Assembly (NCBI GenBank): GCA_029259895.1
Contig: JAJDEG010000271.1
Span: 1 to 33,078 of the forward strand
Direction of reading: 5' to 3'
Length of the DNA: 33,078 bases
From: Planctomycetota bacterium
GTDB lineage: Bacteria; Planctomycetota; Planctomycetia; Pirellulales; PLA5
Shown here: positions 24,569-32,914 of the stretch, piece by piece
Position numbering within the stretch: the first letter of the stretch is position 1
How the letters are laid out: each line of letters starts with the position of its first letter
Position numbers and translations under genes: made by a program
The notes under the pieces: generated by a model
Told to the model about the DNA's origin: nothing
The model's database searches: none
Seen by the model: only the letters and a program-made list of their open reading frames with translations

Positions 24569-27499
24569 TTGTCCGTCGCCGATTCCCGCACGCAGAGACT
24601 TTCGCCGGTGTCCCACGGTTCGATCGAGTTGCGTGGCGTTTGCGTGCATAACCTGAAGCACGTCGACCTGGATTTGCCGCGGGGGAAGTTGATCGTGTTT
24701 TGTGGGGCGAGCGGCAGCGGGAAATCGAGCCTGGCGCTCGATACGCTGTATGCCGAAGGGCAGCGGCGGTACATCGAGAGCTTTTCGGCCCATACGCGGC
24801 AGTTTCTGGAGCGGCTGGAGAAGCCGGCGGCGGAACGGATCGATGGAATTCCGCCGGCAATCGCCGTCACGCGGGCCGGGCATACGCGGTCGAGCCGATC
24901 GACCGTCGGCACGGCGACCGAGACGAACGAGTATCTGCGGCTGCTGTACGCCAAGATCGGGCGGATGCACTGTACGGGCTGCGGTCGCGAAGTGCGTCGC
25001 GATTCGCCCCAGAGCATTGCGGAGGTGTTGACGCGGTTTTCCGCCGGGGCGAGGGCGATGATCGCTGCGCCGCTGGTGGTGGAGGACGCGGGTGAAGAGG
25101 CCGTGGACTGGCCGGCACGGGTGGCGGAGTTGCGCGAGAATGGGTTCGTTCGCGTTGTGGCGGGCGGTAGGACCGTATCGTTCGACGATGCTGGTGCCGC
25201 CACGGCAATTGCCGCGGCTTGTGATGATCGGTCGACCTGCGATGTGCTGGTGGTCGTCGACCGCATCGCCACGGCCGCGGCGGTCGAGCCGCCGTGGAAC
25301 GATTCGATCGAGACGGCGCTGGCCGAGGGTGAGGGGCGTTGCGTGTTGCTGGTCGGCGGTGAAACGATTGGCGTCGGCGATGTGGGCAAGGTCGGCGGTG
25401 GCGAACGTGCCGAAAAGGCGACGAACGTCGACGGGCGGACTTGGCGGCGGTTCGATTTCAGCACGCGGATGGAGTGTGCGGCGTGCGGCATCGAGTATCC
25501 GCCGCTGGAGCCGAAGCGGGTGAGTTTCGATAGTCCGCTGGGCGCGTGCCCGCGGTGCGAGGGTTTCGGCAACGTACTCGAAATCGACATGGACTTAGTC
25601 GTGCCGGATGGGAACAAATCGATCCGCGATGGGGCGGTTGCGCCGTGGAACACGAAGGCTTATCGGCACGAACTTGAGGAACTGCTTGCGCTTGCCGGCG
25701 ATTACGATCTGCGCGTCGATGTGCCGTTTCAGTCGCTCGATGAGCGCGAACTGGCGATTGTGCGCGACGGCGTGACCGTGCGCGACGGCGTGGACGAGCG
25801 GAAGTTTGGCGGGCTGAATGGGTTCTTTGCGTGGCTCGATCGGCGCAAATACAAAATGCACTTGCGCGTGTTCTTGAGCCGCTGGCGGAGTCAGACTGTT
25901 TGTGCCGAGTGTGGCGGGGCGCGATTGCGGCCGGAGGCGTTGGCGGTCCGCGTGAGTGGGCGGAATCTGGCCGAGGTGTCGGGCCTAAAGATTCGCGATG
26001 CGGCGACGTTCTTTCGAGAATTGACGCTGGACGAGCACGAGCGGCGGATCGGCCGGACGATGTTGGAACAGGTTATCGCTAGGTTGGGATTTCTGGAAAC
26101 CGTTGGGCTGGGATACCTGACATTGGGCCGCTCGATGAACACGCTTTCCGGCGGCGAAGCGCAGCGGGTGACGCTGACCACGGCACTGGGGTCGAGCCTG
26201 GTAAATATGCTGTACGTGCTGGATGAGCCGTCGGTTGGGCTGCATCCTTGCGACGTCGAGCGGTTGGTCGCGGTGGTCCGCGACTTGGCTAGACGGTCGA
26301 ATACGGTCGTGGTCGTCGAGCACGAAGAGGCGATGCTGCGAGCGGCGGATCAGCTCGTCGAGATCGGTCCGGGCGCGGGCGAACGGGGCGGCACGATCGT
26401 GTTTCAAGGAACGCCGGCGGAAATGATTGCCGACGAGGCGAGCCTGACGGGACAATATCTGGCCGGCAAGCGGGGCGTGCGGAGCTCTTCGTCGCGGCGG
26501 CCGACCGGTCGCGGGGCGATCAAGCTCGTCGGAGCGCGAGGGAACAATCTCAAGAATCTCAGCGTCGAGTTCCCGCTCGGCGTGCTGTGTGTGGTGACGG
26601 GCGTGAGCGGAGCCGGCAAGAGCACGTTGGTCGAGGATACGCTCTATCCGGCGGTGTGCCGGCGATTGCGCAAGACCGCGCCCAAGGCAGCCGAGTACGA
26701 CGACGTGTACGGCGTGCATCAAGTCGACGACGCGATGCTGGTCGACCAAAGCCCGATCGGCCGCTCGCCGCGGTCGAACCCGGTGACGTATCTCAAGGCG
26801 TTCGACGAGATTCGCAAGGTGTTTTCCGAGACGATCGAAGCGCGGACGCACAACTTCGACGCGGGGCATTTTAGCTTCAACGTCGATGGCGGCCGCTGCA
26901 ATACGTGCAAGGGAGACGGCCATCTCGAAGTTGATATGCAGTTCCTGGCCGATGTGTATATGAAATGCCCGCAGTGTCGAGGACAGCGGTATCGTCCGGA
27001 GGTGCTCAAGGCGAAGTACCGCGGGCGGAACATCGCCGAAGTGCTGGACATGACCGTGCGCGAGGCGTTCACGTTCTTTCGCGGGCAGAAGAAGGTGCAG
27101 CAGCGGCTGCGGCGGTTGATCGACGTGGGACTGGATTATGTGCGACTTGGGCAGCCGGCCAATACGCTTTCCGGCGGCGAGTCGCAGCGACTGAAGCTGG
27201 CCGCGCATTTGACGACGATCAAGCGTGGGCGGTCGCTGTTTATTCTCGACGAGCCGACGACCGGTTTGCATTTCGCCGACGTGGCGCAACTGCTGGATTG
27301 TTTCGATGCGCTGCTCGATATTGGGCATTCGCTGGTGGTGGTCGAGCATAATCTGCAAGTGATTCGCGCGGCGGACTATGTGATCGATCTTGGACCGGGG
27401 GCGGCGGACGAAGGGGGCGAAGTGGTGGCGACGGGAACGCCGGAGGAGATTGCGGGGAGTGTGCGTTCGCTGACGGGGAAGTGGCTTTCGGCGAAATGA
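24569..27499 (+). CDS. UvrA-family excinuclease ABC subunit A, divergent from canonical UvrA
   Basis: Two Walker A motifs (GASGSGKSSLALDTLYAEGQRRYIESFS; GVSGAGKSTLVEDTL), two signature motifs (NTLSGGEAQRV, NTLSGGESQRL), zinc modules (CAACG...CPRCEGFG; CNTCKGDGHLEVDMQFLADVYMKCPQCRGQRY). Start is TTG 24569 or GTG 24608; the track start (24296) overlaps the divergent gene. Confidence 0.92.
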   Translation: MSVADSRTQRLSPVSHGSIELRGVCVHNLKHVDLDLPRGKLIVFCGASGSGKSSLALDTLYAEGQRRYIESFSAHTRQFLERLEKPAAERIDGIPPAIAVTRAGHTRSSRSTVGTATETNEYLRLLYAKIGRMHCTGCGREVRRDSPQSIAEVLTRFSAGARAMIAAPLVVEDAGEEAVDWPARVAELRENGFVRVVAGGRTVSFDDAGAATAIAAACDDRSTCDVLVVVDRIATAAAVEPPWNDSIETALAEGEGRCVLLVGGETIGVGDVGKVGGGERAEKATNVDGRTWRRFDFSTRMECAACGIEYPPLEPKRVSFDSPLGACPRCEGFGNVLEIDMDLVVPDGNKSIRDGAVAPWNTKAYRHELEELLALAGDYDLRVDVPFQSLDERELAIVRDGVTVRDGVDERKFGGLNGFFAWLDRRKYKMHLRVFLSRWRSQTVCAECGGARLRPEALAVRVSGRNLAEVSGLKIRDAATFFRELTLDEHERRIGRTMLEQVIARLGFLETVGLGYLTLGRSMNTLSGGEAQRVTLTTALGSSLVNMLYVLDEPSVGLHPCDVERLVAVVRDLARRSNTVVVVEHEEAMLRAADQLVEIGPGAGERGGTIVFQGTPAEMIADEASLTGQYLAGKRGVRSSSSRRPTGRGAIKLVGARGNNLKNLSVEFPLGVLCVVTGVSGAGKSTLVEDTLYPAVCRRLRKTAPKAAEYDDVYGVHQVDDAMLVDQSPIGRSPRSNPVTYLKAFDEIRKVFSETIEARTHNFDAGHFSFNVDGGRCNTCKGDGHLEVDMQFLADVYMKCPQCRGQRYRPEVLKAKYRGRNIAEVLDMTVREAFTFFRGQKKVQQRLRRLIDVGLDYVRLGQPANTLSGGESQRLKLAAHLTTIKRGRSLFILDEPTTGLHFADVAQLLDCFDALLDIGHSLVVVEHNLQVIRAADYVIDLGPGAADEGGEVVATGTPEEIAGSVRSLTGKWLSAK

Positions 27500-27526
27500 C
27501 GTGCGGCTATTGACGAGTGATGAAGG

Positions 27527-28456
27527 ATGAGCGGAGTGCTCGACGATCTACAGGTGTTTCACGGCGCGGCGTCGACGACGCTGGCCTGCGTTTATGCGCG
27601 GTTGCCGGCGCGCGAGGCGACGGCGGGCTGCGAGCTTGTGGGGCGCGTGGTGGGGCCGCGATGCCGTTGGTCGCAGACTTTGACGGCGGCGAATCGGTTG
27701 GTTGGGCGGGCGGCGAGTGGCAATGCTTTGTTCGCGGAGGCGTTGTTGGCGGAGGCGGTTGTGCCGGACCCTTGTTTTTGGTCGGACGCGTTGCCCATGC
27801 TTTACTCGGTTGAAGTTCAATTGCGACGGGGCGGCGAGACGATCGCGGCGACGGAGCGGCCGATTGGATTTCGTGGCGTGGGGCGTCGAGGGCGAAGCTT
27901 GTTTCAAGAGGGACGGCGGTGGGTGCCGCGGGGAATGCATGCGGCATCGGTGGTGAGCGAGGAACGTGACGATTTGACGGCTTGGCGAAGCGCGCCGGCG
28001 GTAATGGCCGTAGTGCGGCCGACCGACGCGGTGTGTGCATCGGCGAGCGAGGTTGGCGTGTGGCTGATGGCGGACGTTGGCGGCGAACATCATGGCCGCG
28101 GAAACGCGCTCGATTCGGAACTGTCTCGGCTGGCGCGGCATACGGCCGTGTTCGTGGCCGTCTTGCCGATCGGGACGCCAGCGACGCGGTCGATGCGGAT
28201 GGCTGCGCCGAATTTGTTGTTGGCCGAGCGACCGGTGATGGCCGGCGCGGTTGAGGCGTCGCCATATGCAGACTGTCTCGTCCTTGATGCAACCGACGCC
28301 GAAGCTTTCGCCGTCGCAGTGCGTGAGACTACACTACCCATCATCGCCCAGCGCGCGCTAAAGGCCGCCGTAACGCTTGTCGACGCTCGGCGGGCGAGCG
28401 ATGGGTTGCAGCGCGACTTGGCCCAATTCGGTGACTTTGGTGGCTATATTGTGTGA
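27527..28456 (+). CDS. Small protein resembling the sandwich/barrel junction of glycoside hydrolase family 2, without an obvious catalytic site
   Basis: DPCFWSDALPMLYSVEVQLRRGGETIAATERPIGFRGVGRRGRSLFQEGRRWVPRGMHAASV matches the GH2 pattern (P..LWSP..P.LY...V.L...G...D.....GFR.......L.NG....LRG). Confidence 0.6.
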   Translation: MSGVLDDLQVFHGAASTTLACVYARLPAREATAGCELVGRVVGPRCRWSQTLTAANRLVGRAASGNALFAEALLAEAVVPDPCFWSDALPMLYSVEVQLRRGGETIAATERPIGFRGVGRRGRSLFQEGRRWVPRGMHAASVVSEERDDLTAWRSAPAVMAVVRPTDAVCASASEVGVWLMADVGGEHHGRGNALDSELSRLARHTAVFVAVLPIGTPATRSMRMAAPNLLLAERPVMAGAVEASPYADCLVLDATDAEAFAVAVRETTLPIIAQRALKAAVTLVDARRASDGLQRDLAQFGDFGGYIV

Positions 28457-28524
28457 CGTATCACGTTATCGCGGCGGAAAATCGGCGGCTTGACGCAAAT
28501 CGTTTCGCGGACAAGTTCGAGGGG

Positions 28525-28672
28525 CATCCGCAGATTGCGCAGATTTCGCAGATGGGATGTTGGTCGACCGTGATTGCTCGCCGGACACTATTCGTTGTCG
28601 CTTACGGCAAGAATGGGCATTCGGAAAACCTACGGAACGCCATCTGCGAATATCTGCGGAATCTGTGGATGA
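28525..28672. repeat. MITE/REP-like inverted repeat with 'cgcagat' iterations
   Basis: Left catccgcagattgcgcagatttcgcagatgg (28525-28555). Reverse complement of right arm (28641-28671 region) catccacagattccgcagatattcgcagatgg: two mismatches and one indel over about 31 nt, with an 85-nt spacer. Confidence 0.75.
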
Positions 28673-28721
28673 TTCCCATTTGATAACTCCCAATTAACGC
28701 CAAGACCTTACGCCCTATCCA

Positions 28722-29750
28722 ATGAATCTTGACCGCTACGTTCGCCAGATGCGCTATGCGCCGCTGGGCGAAGCTGGGCAGCAGAAGTTGTCAACGGCGC
28801 GCGTGCTGCTGTGCGGCTGCGGGGCGCTGGGTTCCGTGCTGGCCAATACGCTGGTTCGCGCGGGCGTGGGCTTCGTGCGGTTGGTGGATCGCGATTTCTT
28901 GGAGCTGAACAACTTGCAGCGGCAAGTGCTGTACGACGAGGAGGACGTGCGGGCGGAACTGCCCAAGGCGATCGCGGCCACGGAAAAACTGCGGCGGATT
29001 AACTCGCAGGTCGAGATCGAACCGCTGGTGGTGGACGTCGATGCGACGAACATCGAGAAGCTGTCGGGCGATGTCGACATGATTCTCGACGGCACGGACA
29101 ACTTCGAGACGCGGTTCTTGATCAATGACGTGGCGGTGAAGCGTGGTCTGCCGTGGGTGTATGGCGGCGTGATCGGCAGCGAGGGGCAGACGATGACGAT
29201 TCTGCCGGGGGATACGGCATGCTTGCGGTGCTTGATGAGCGAGCCGCCGCCGCCGGGCGCGACGCCGACGTGCGATTCGGCGGGAATTCTGGGGCCGGTC
29301 GTCAATATCATCGCTTCGATGCAAGCCAGCGAGGCGATCAAGATTCTGAGCGGCAACGCGAAAGCGGTGAGCCGGTTTCTTACGGTGTTCGAACTGTGGG
29401 ACAACCGCATCCGGCAGATCGACGTATCGAAGCTGCGCGAGTCGGTCGACTGCGCGACGTGCAAGCGGGGTGAGTACGATTGGCTCGACGGACAGCGCGG
29501 CAGCCAAACGGCCGTGCTGTGTGGGCGGAACGCCGTGCAGCTTAGTCCGCCGGAGCCGACGGAGCTTTCGCTCGATGCGATGGCCGAAAAGCTGGCGGGC
29601 ATAGGCCGCGTCACGCGGAATAAGTATCTGCTGCGGCTGGCGGTGGACGATTATTTGATCACGCTGTTTCCCGACGGCCGGGCGATCGTGGGCGGGACGG
29701 ACGATATTGCGGCGGCGCGGACGGTGTACGCGAAATATATTGGGAGTTGA
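28722..29750 (+). CDS. ThiF/MoeB/HesA-family E1-like adenylyltransferase
   Basis: RYVRQMRYAPLGEAGQQKLSTARVLLCGCGALGSVLANTLVRAGVGFVRLVDRDFLELNNLQRQVLYDEEDV; LDGTDNFETRFLINDVAVKRGLPWVYGGVIGSEGQ; CLRCLMSEPPPPGATPTCDSAGILGPVVNIIASMQASEAIKIL; VDCATCKRGEYDWL (Zn Cys pairs). Confidence 0.93.
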   Translation: MNLDRYVRQMRYAPLGEAGQQKLSTARVLLCGCGALGSVLANTLVRAGVGFVRLVDRDFLELNNLQRQVLYDEEDVRAELPKAIAATEKLRRINSQVEIEPLVVDVDATNIEKLSGDVDMILDGTDNFETRFLINDVAVKRGLPWVYGGVIGSEGQTMTILPGDTACLRCLMSEPPPPGATPTCDSAGILGPVVNIIASMQASEAIKILSGNAKAVSRFLTVFELWDNRIRQIDVSKLRESVDCATCKRGEYDWLDGQRGSQTAVLCGRNAVQLSPPEPTELSLDAMAEKLAGIGRVTRNKYLLRLAVDDYLITLFPDGRAIVGGTDDIAAARTVYAKYIGS

Positions 29751-29780
29751 GGGCGCGGTCGATGCGGCAAAAGCTTGTGG

Positions 29781-29872
29781 GGTGGGTCGAACGAAGTGAG
29801 GACCATCGTCTCGCCCACCGTGCTTTTCGTCCTACAGCGGCGCGTGGTGGGCCTCACTTCGTTCGACCCACC
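29781..29872. repeat. Perfect 21-bp terminal inverted repeat, with a nested 6-bp pair, between convergent genes
   Basis: ggtgggtcgaacgaagtgagg (29781-29801) / cctcacttcgttcgacccacc (29852-29872). Inner cccacc (29814-29819) / ggtggg (29846-29851). Confidence 0.88.
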
Positions 29873-29884
29873 CTACGTTCGTTA

Positions 29885-31678
29885 TCAATACCAGTCGAGC
29901 AATCGGACTTGGATATCGAGGTCGTGGCCGACGAGCGTCTTGAAGCGGGCAAGATCGGCGAAGGAATTGTTCTGGTTGCGGTAGTGGTACGGGATGACCA
30001 TCGCGGGCTGCATGTCGCGGGTGACGCTGGCCGCTTCGTCGACGGTCATGGTGAATGGGACGTTCATGCAGAGGAAAGCGACGTCGATGTTGGGGAGTAC
30101 GCGGATTTCGGCGACCGCGCCAGTGTCGCCAGCGGCGTAGAAGCGTAGGTCGTCGATGGTGACGACGTAGCCGTTGCCTGCGTTCAGCGCGTGATTGCCG
30201 TTGTATGCGTGAACGGCCTCGACGCTGAGACCTAGTACGTTCGTCGACTGGCCGTAGCCGAGGATGGTCGTTCGGGTGCGATACGGCGAATAGGAACTGA
30301 TGTTGTTCACCGTCTGCGACGTGATGAATCGCGTGTCGGCGTCGCTGATCGCGTTGATCGTACTCGCGCTGTAGTGGTCGCCGTGCGAATGCGTGACGAG
30401 GATCAGATCGGCGGTCGGCAGACCTGTGTAGAGTGCGCCGCCGCCGACTGGATCGACGTAAATCGTGACGTCGTTCCAGAGCATGACGAAGCTGGCGTGG
30501 TCGATGGGAATGACTTGTACGCTGCCGACGGTGATCTCGGCCAGCTCGAACAGGTTGAATACGACTGCTTCGTGCGTCGCCGGATCGCTCTGGTCGCTAT
30601 TGGCCGTGGCAGTGCTGATGAGGTCGACGCCGGCGCTGAGATCGGCCTGCGTAACCGTGTAGCTTGCCGTATACCGCCACGATTCGCCGACTTCCAGCAG
30701 GTCGTCGCCGTTGCCGGGGTTGTCGGCTTGTCGCACGAGCGCGAGCGAACGGCTGTCTTCGACGGCGACGTCCGACAGCGGTACTTCGCCAGCATTGCGA
30801 GCCGCGTAGGTGTAATTCACCAGGGCGCCCACGGTCGAGACACTTGCCACGCTGGCCGTGTGCTCGACGGAAATGCTGCCGGTTGGCTGCGTGGCGATGG
30901 TGAACTGCCAGCCGTTGTTCGTTGCGTCGGTCGGGTTGCCGACGTCGTCGTATGCTCGCACGCAGGCGTAGTAGGTGCCGTCGGCAAGGGCATCGAACGC
31001 GGCGCTGGTGGCGCTAACGTCGTGGCGACTTTGCACGACCGACGTTCCTTCGCAACCGACCTCGGTCTCGATGGCCGCGTCGTAACGCACTGCGCCCGGT
31101 GACGCGGTCCATGCGACGTCGGGCGTGTCGTCGTTGGACGTGCCCGATGGCGCGTTGATGTCGAACGAGCCGGGGCCGAATCGCATGCCGGCCAAGTCGG
31201 CCAAGGACACCGTGCCGTCGTCGGTCAGATCGCCAGTGGCAAAGCTCGCATCCGTCGTGCGGCCGAAATTCGCGGCGAGAATCGCGGCGTCGGCGCGGCC
31301 GACTTTGCCGTCGCCGTTGAAGTCGCCCCGCGGGGCGGTGGGCGCGGCAGCATTCAGAACGATCGCGGCGGGGGCTTCTGCGGCTCGTTGAGCGATTCGG
31401 ACGCGCGAAGGCACTTCGGCAGGGAATTTGATTGCCGCTAGACGCCTTGGCAGCGCGCGATGATCGCGATCGATCACCACGGCTTGCAGCGGCGATGATT
31501 GGACCAATGCGGCGGTCTCGTCGGGCGAGTCGCTAGCGACGTCAATGTCCGCTGCCGGTCTGGCTGCGGCGGACAGCGCCAAACGCGATTCGAGTCCCTC
31601 GAAGGACAATCGCAGGGGCGAAGATATTCCGTGGCGGGTCGGTACAACGGACCGCCCACGTCGCGTTTGAAGTCGCAT
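29885..31678 (-). CDS. Secreted/surface protein: LEPR-XLL-like N-terminus, dockerin-like repeats, DUF11-like region, C-terminal metallo-beta-lactamase fold
   Basis: RLSFEGLESRLALSAAA; GDFNGDGKVGRADAAILAANFG...GDLTDDGTVSLADLAGM; ISVEHTASVASVSTVGALVNYTYAARNAGEVPLSDVAVEDS (DUF11-like); IPIDHASFVMLWNDVTIYVDPVGG...LILVTHSHGDHYS...FYAAGDTGAV...MVIPYHYRNQ (UlaG-like MBL). Confidence 0.85.
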   Translation of the reverse strand: MRLQTRRGRSVVPTRHGISSPLRLSFEGLESRLALSAAARPAADIDVASDSPDETAALVQSSPLQAVVIDRDHRALPRRLAAIKFPAEVPSRVRIAQRAAEAPAAIVLNAAAPTAPRGDFNGDGKVGRADAAILAANFGRTTDASFATGDLTDDGTVSLADLAGMRFGPGSFDINAPSGTSNDDTPDVAWTASPGAVRYDAAIETEVGCEGTSVVQSRHDVSATSAAFDALADGTYYACVRAYDDVGNPTDATNNGWQFTIATQPTGSISVEHTASVASVSTVGALVNYTYAARNAGEVPLSDVAVEDSRSLALVRQADNPGNGDDLLEVGESWRYTASYTVTQADLSAGVDLISTATANSDQSDPATHEAVVFNLFELAEITVGSVQVIPIDHASFVMLWNDVTIYVDPVGGGALYTGLPTADLILVTHSHGDHYSASTINAISDADTRFITSQTVNNISSYSPYRTRTTILGYGQSTNVLGLSVEAVHAYNGNHALNAGNGYVVTIDDLRFYAAGDTGAVAEIRVLPNIDVAFLCMNVPFTMTVDEAASVTRDMQPAMVIPYHYRNQNNSFADLARFKTLVGHDLDIQVRLLDWY

Positions 31679-31916
31679 GGCGCAAAGCTCTCAGAAAGCA
31701 GGCAACTCGAGGCCGATCCGCTCCCACCACGCGTTCTCGTCACGAGTGATCGTAACTGCCGGGAGGTGCTAGCGTCAAGAAAAGACCTTGCCGGTCGCGG
31801 GGGATTTGTGACGACGCTAGCAGTCGCGAGAGGGACGATAAACTCCGGTGTACGGTGTAGCCGGTTGTGGCTAGAATCCGCCTCCCTCGCTTGCTGTACC
31901 AACGTATCGCGTGGCT

Positions 31917-32771
31917 ATGCGGCATTTGGCGAACCTCTCTCTGGTGGAATCGGTGCTCTCGAGTGCGGCGCTGTGTGGCGTTCGCGCGGCCGTTGCCTTT
32001 GCGCTGGTGGGAATCGTTGGGTGCCGGGCTTTGGCGCCTACCGTTTCGCTGCCCGCGCGAAATACGGTCGTGCTGGAACAGTTGGTGGTGTACACGGACT
32101 TTCAATTGCCCAAGCAGCATCGGTTGATGGGCGAGCTGACGGCGTTGCGGACCGATCTGAGCGCGAAGCTGTCATTGCCCGTGTCGGACGAGCCGATTCA
32201 CGTTTACTTGTTCGAATCGGCCGATCAGTTTCGCCGATTTATGCAGCGGAATTATCCCGAATTTCCCAGCCGGCGGGCGTTCTTTGTGGAGACGGATACT
32301 CGGCTCGCCGTGTATGCGTTCTGGGGCGACCGGATCGCCGAAGACTTGCGGCACGAAACGGCGCACGGATATCTGCATTCGGTCGTTCCGGATTTGCCAC
32401 TGTGGCTCGACGAGGGGTTGGCCGAGTATTTCGAAGTATCCCGCGGCCACGAAGGGGTCAACGCGCCGCACATCGAGGAGCTGATGCTGCGGTTCAATCA
32501 GGGCGGTTGGCGTCCGGACCTGGCACGTCTCGAGCGGCTCGAATCGGTGGCCGACATGACGCAGTTCGACTACGCCGAAAGCTGGGCGTGGGTCCACTTC
32601 ATGCTGCACACGACCAAAGAGCGCCGCGACGTGCTATTTCGTCACCTGACGCAGCTTCGCGAGCGCGTGCCGCCGACACCGATTTCGGTGACGATACGCG
32701 AGACCGGCCCGCGCGTTCACGAATCGCTGGTCGAGCACGTCATGGAACTCGAGCGGCAGGCGAATCGCTAA
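31917..32771 (+). CDS. Putative lipoprotein, DUF1570/peptidase-MA-like gluzincin
   Basis: Hydrophobic leader ending in LVGIVGCRA (lipobox-like). IAEDLRHETAHGYLHSVVPDLPLWLDEGLAEYFEVSRG: HExxH with a downstream LWLDEGLAEYFE helix. Start is ATG 31917 or 31911. Confidence 0.8.
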   Translation: MRHLANLSLVESVLSSAALCGVRAAVAFALVGIVGCRALAPTVSLPARNTVVLEQLVVYTDFQLPKQHRLMGELTALRTDLSAKLSLPVSDEPIHVYLFESADQFRRFMQRNYPEFPSRRAFFVETDTRLAVYAFWGDRIAEDLRHETAHGYLHSVVPDLPLWLDEGLAEYFEVSRGHEGVNAPHIEELMLRFNQGGWRPDLARLERLESVADMTQFDYAESWAWVHFMLHTTKERRDVLFRHLTQLRERVPPTPISVTIRETGPRVHESLVEHVMELERQANR

Positions 32772-32854
32772 CGGGGCGGCGGGGATCGCGGCTGGCCCAG
32801 CCGCGGCCGGCGATATTTTTAGGTAGACGCTGTACGAGAATTCGCACGAGGTCC

Positions 32855-32914
32855 AAAAAAAGTCCCGGCCCGCGTCAGGTCTGGCGGAAGACCTGACGCG
32901 AGCCGTCACGGGAC
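32855..32914 (-). terminator. Rho-independent terminator oriented for minus-strand transcription entering from the right
   Basis: Stem cgcgtcaggtc (32871-32881) / gacctgacgcg (32890-32900), outer gtcccg (32862-32867) / cgggac (32909-32914), and an A7 run at 32855-32861, which is U7 on the minus-strand transcript. Confidence 0.65.

Noticed and set aside
24175-25653. 492-aa minus-strand ORF opposite UvrA and the amidohydrolase start
   Set aside because: Ser/Arg/Pro-rich low-complexity translation with no domain signature; antisense to strongly supported genes. Long antisense ORFs are expected at this GC content.
25985-27358. 457-aa minus-strand ORF antisense to UvrA
   Set aside because: His/Arg/Gln-rich shadow ORF in the frame mirroring UvrA codons; no recognisable motif.
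28453-28683. 76-aa ORF between the GH2-like and ThiF-like genes
   Set aside because: Consists mainly of the cgcagat inverted repeat (28525-28672); repeat-derived translation (HPQIAQISQM...NLRNAICEYLRNLW).
13588-29750. Molybdenum cofactor biosynthesis cluster (MoaD-like plus MoeB/ThiF-like genes)
   Set aside because: The two genes are about 15 kb apart with unrelated genes between, and no moaA, moaC, moaE or mog homologue is visible. The MoaD/ThiS and MoeB/ThiF assignments could also reflect thiamine or other sulfur-transfer roles.
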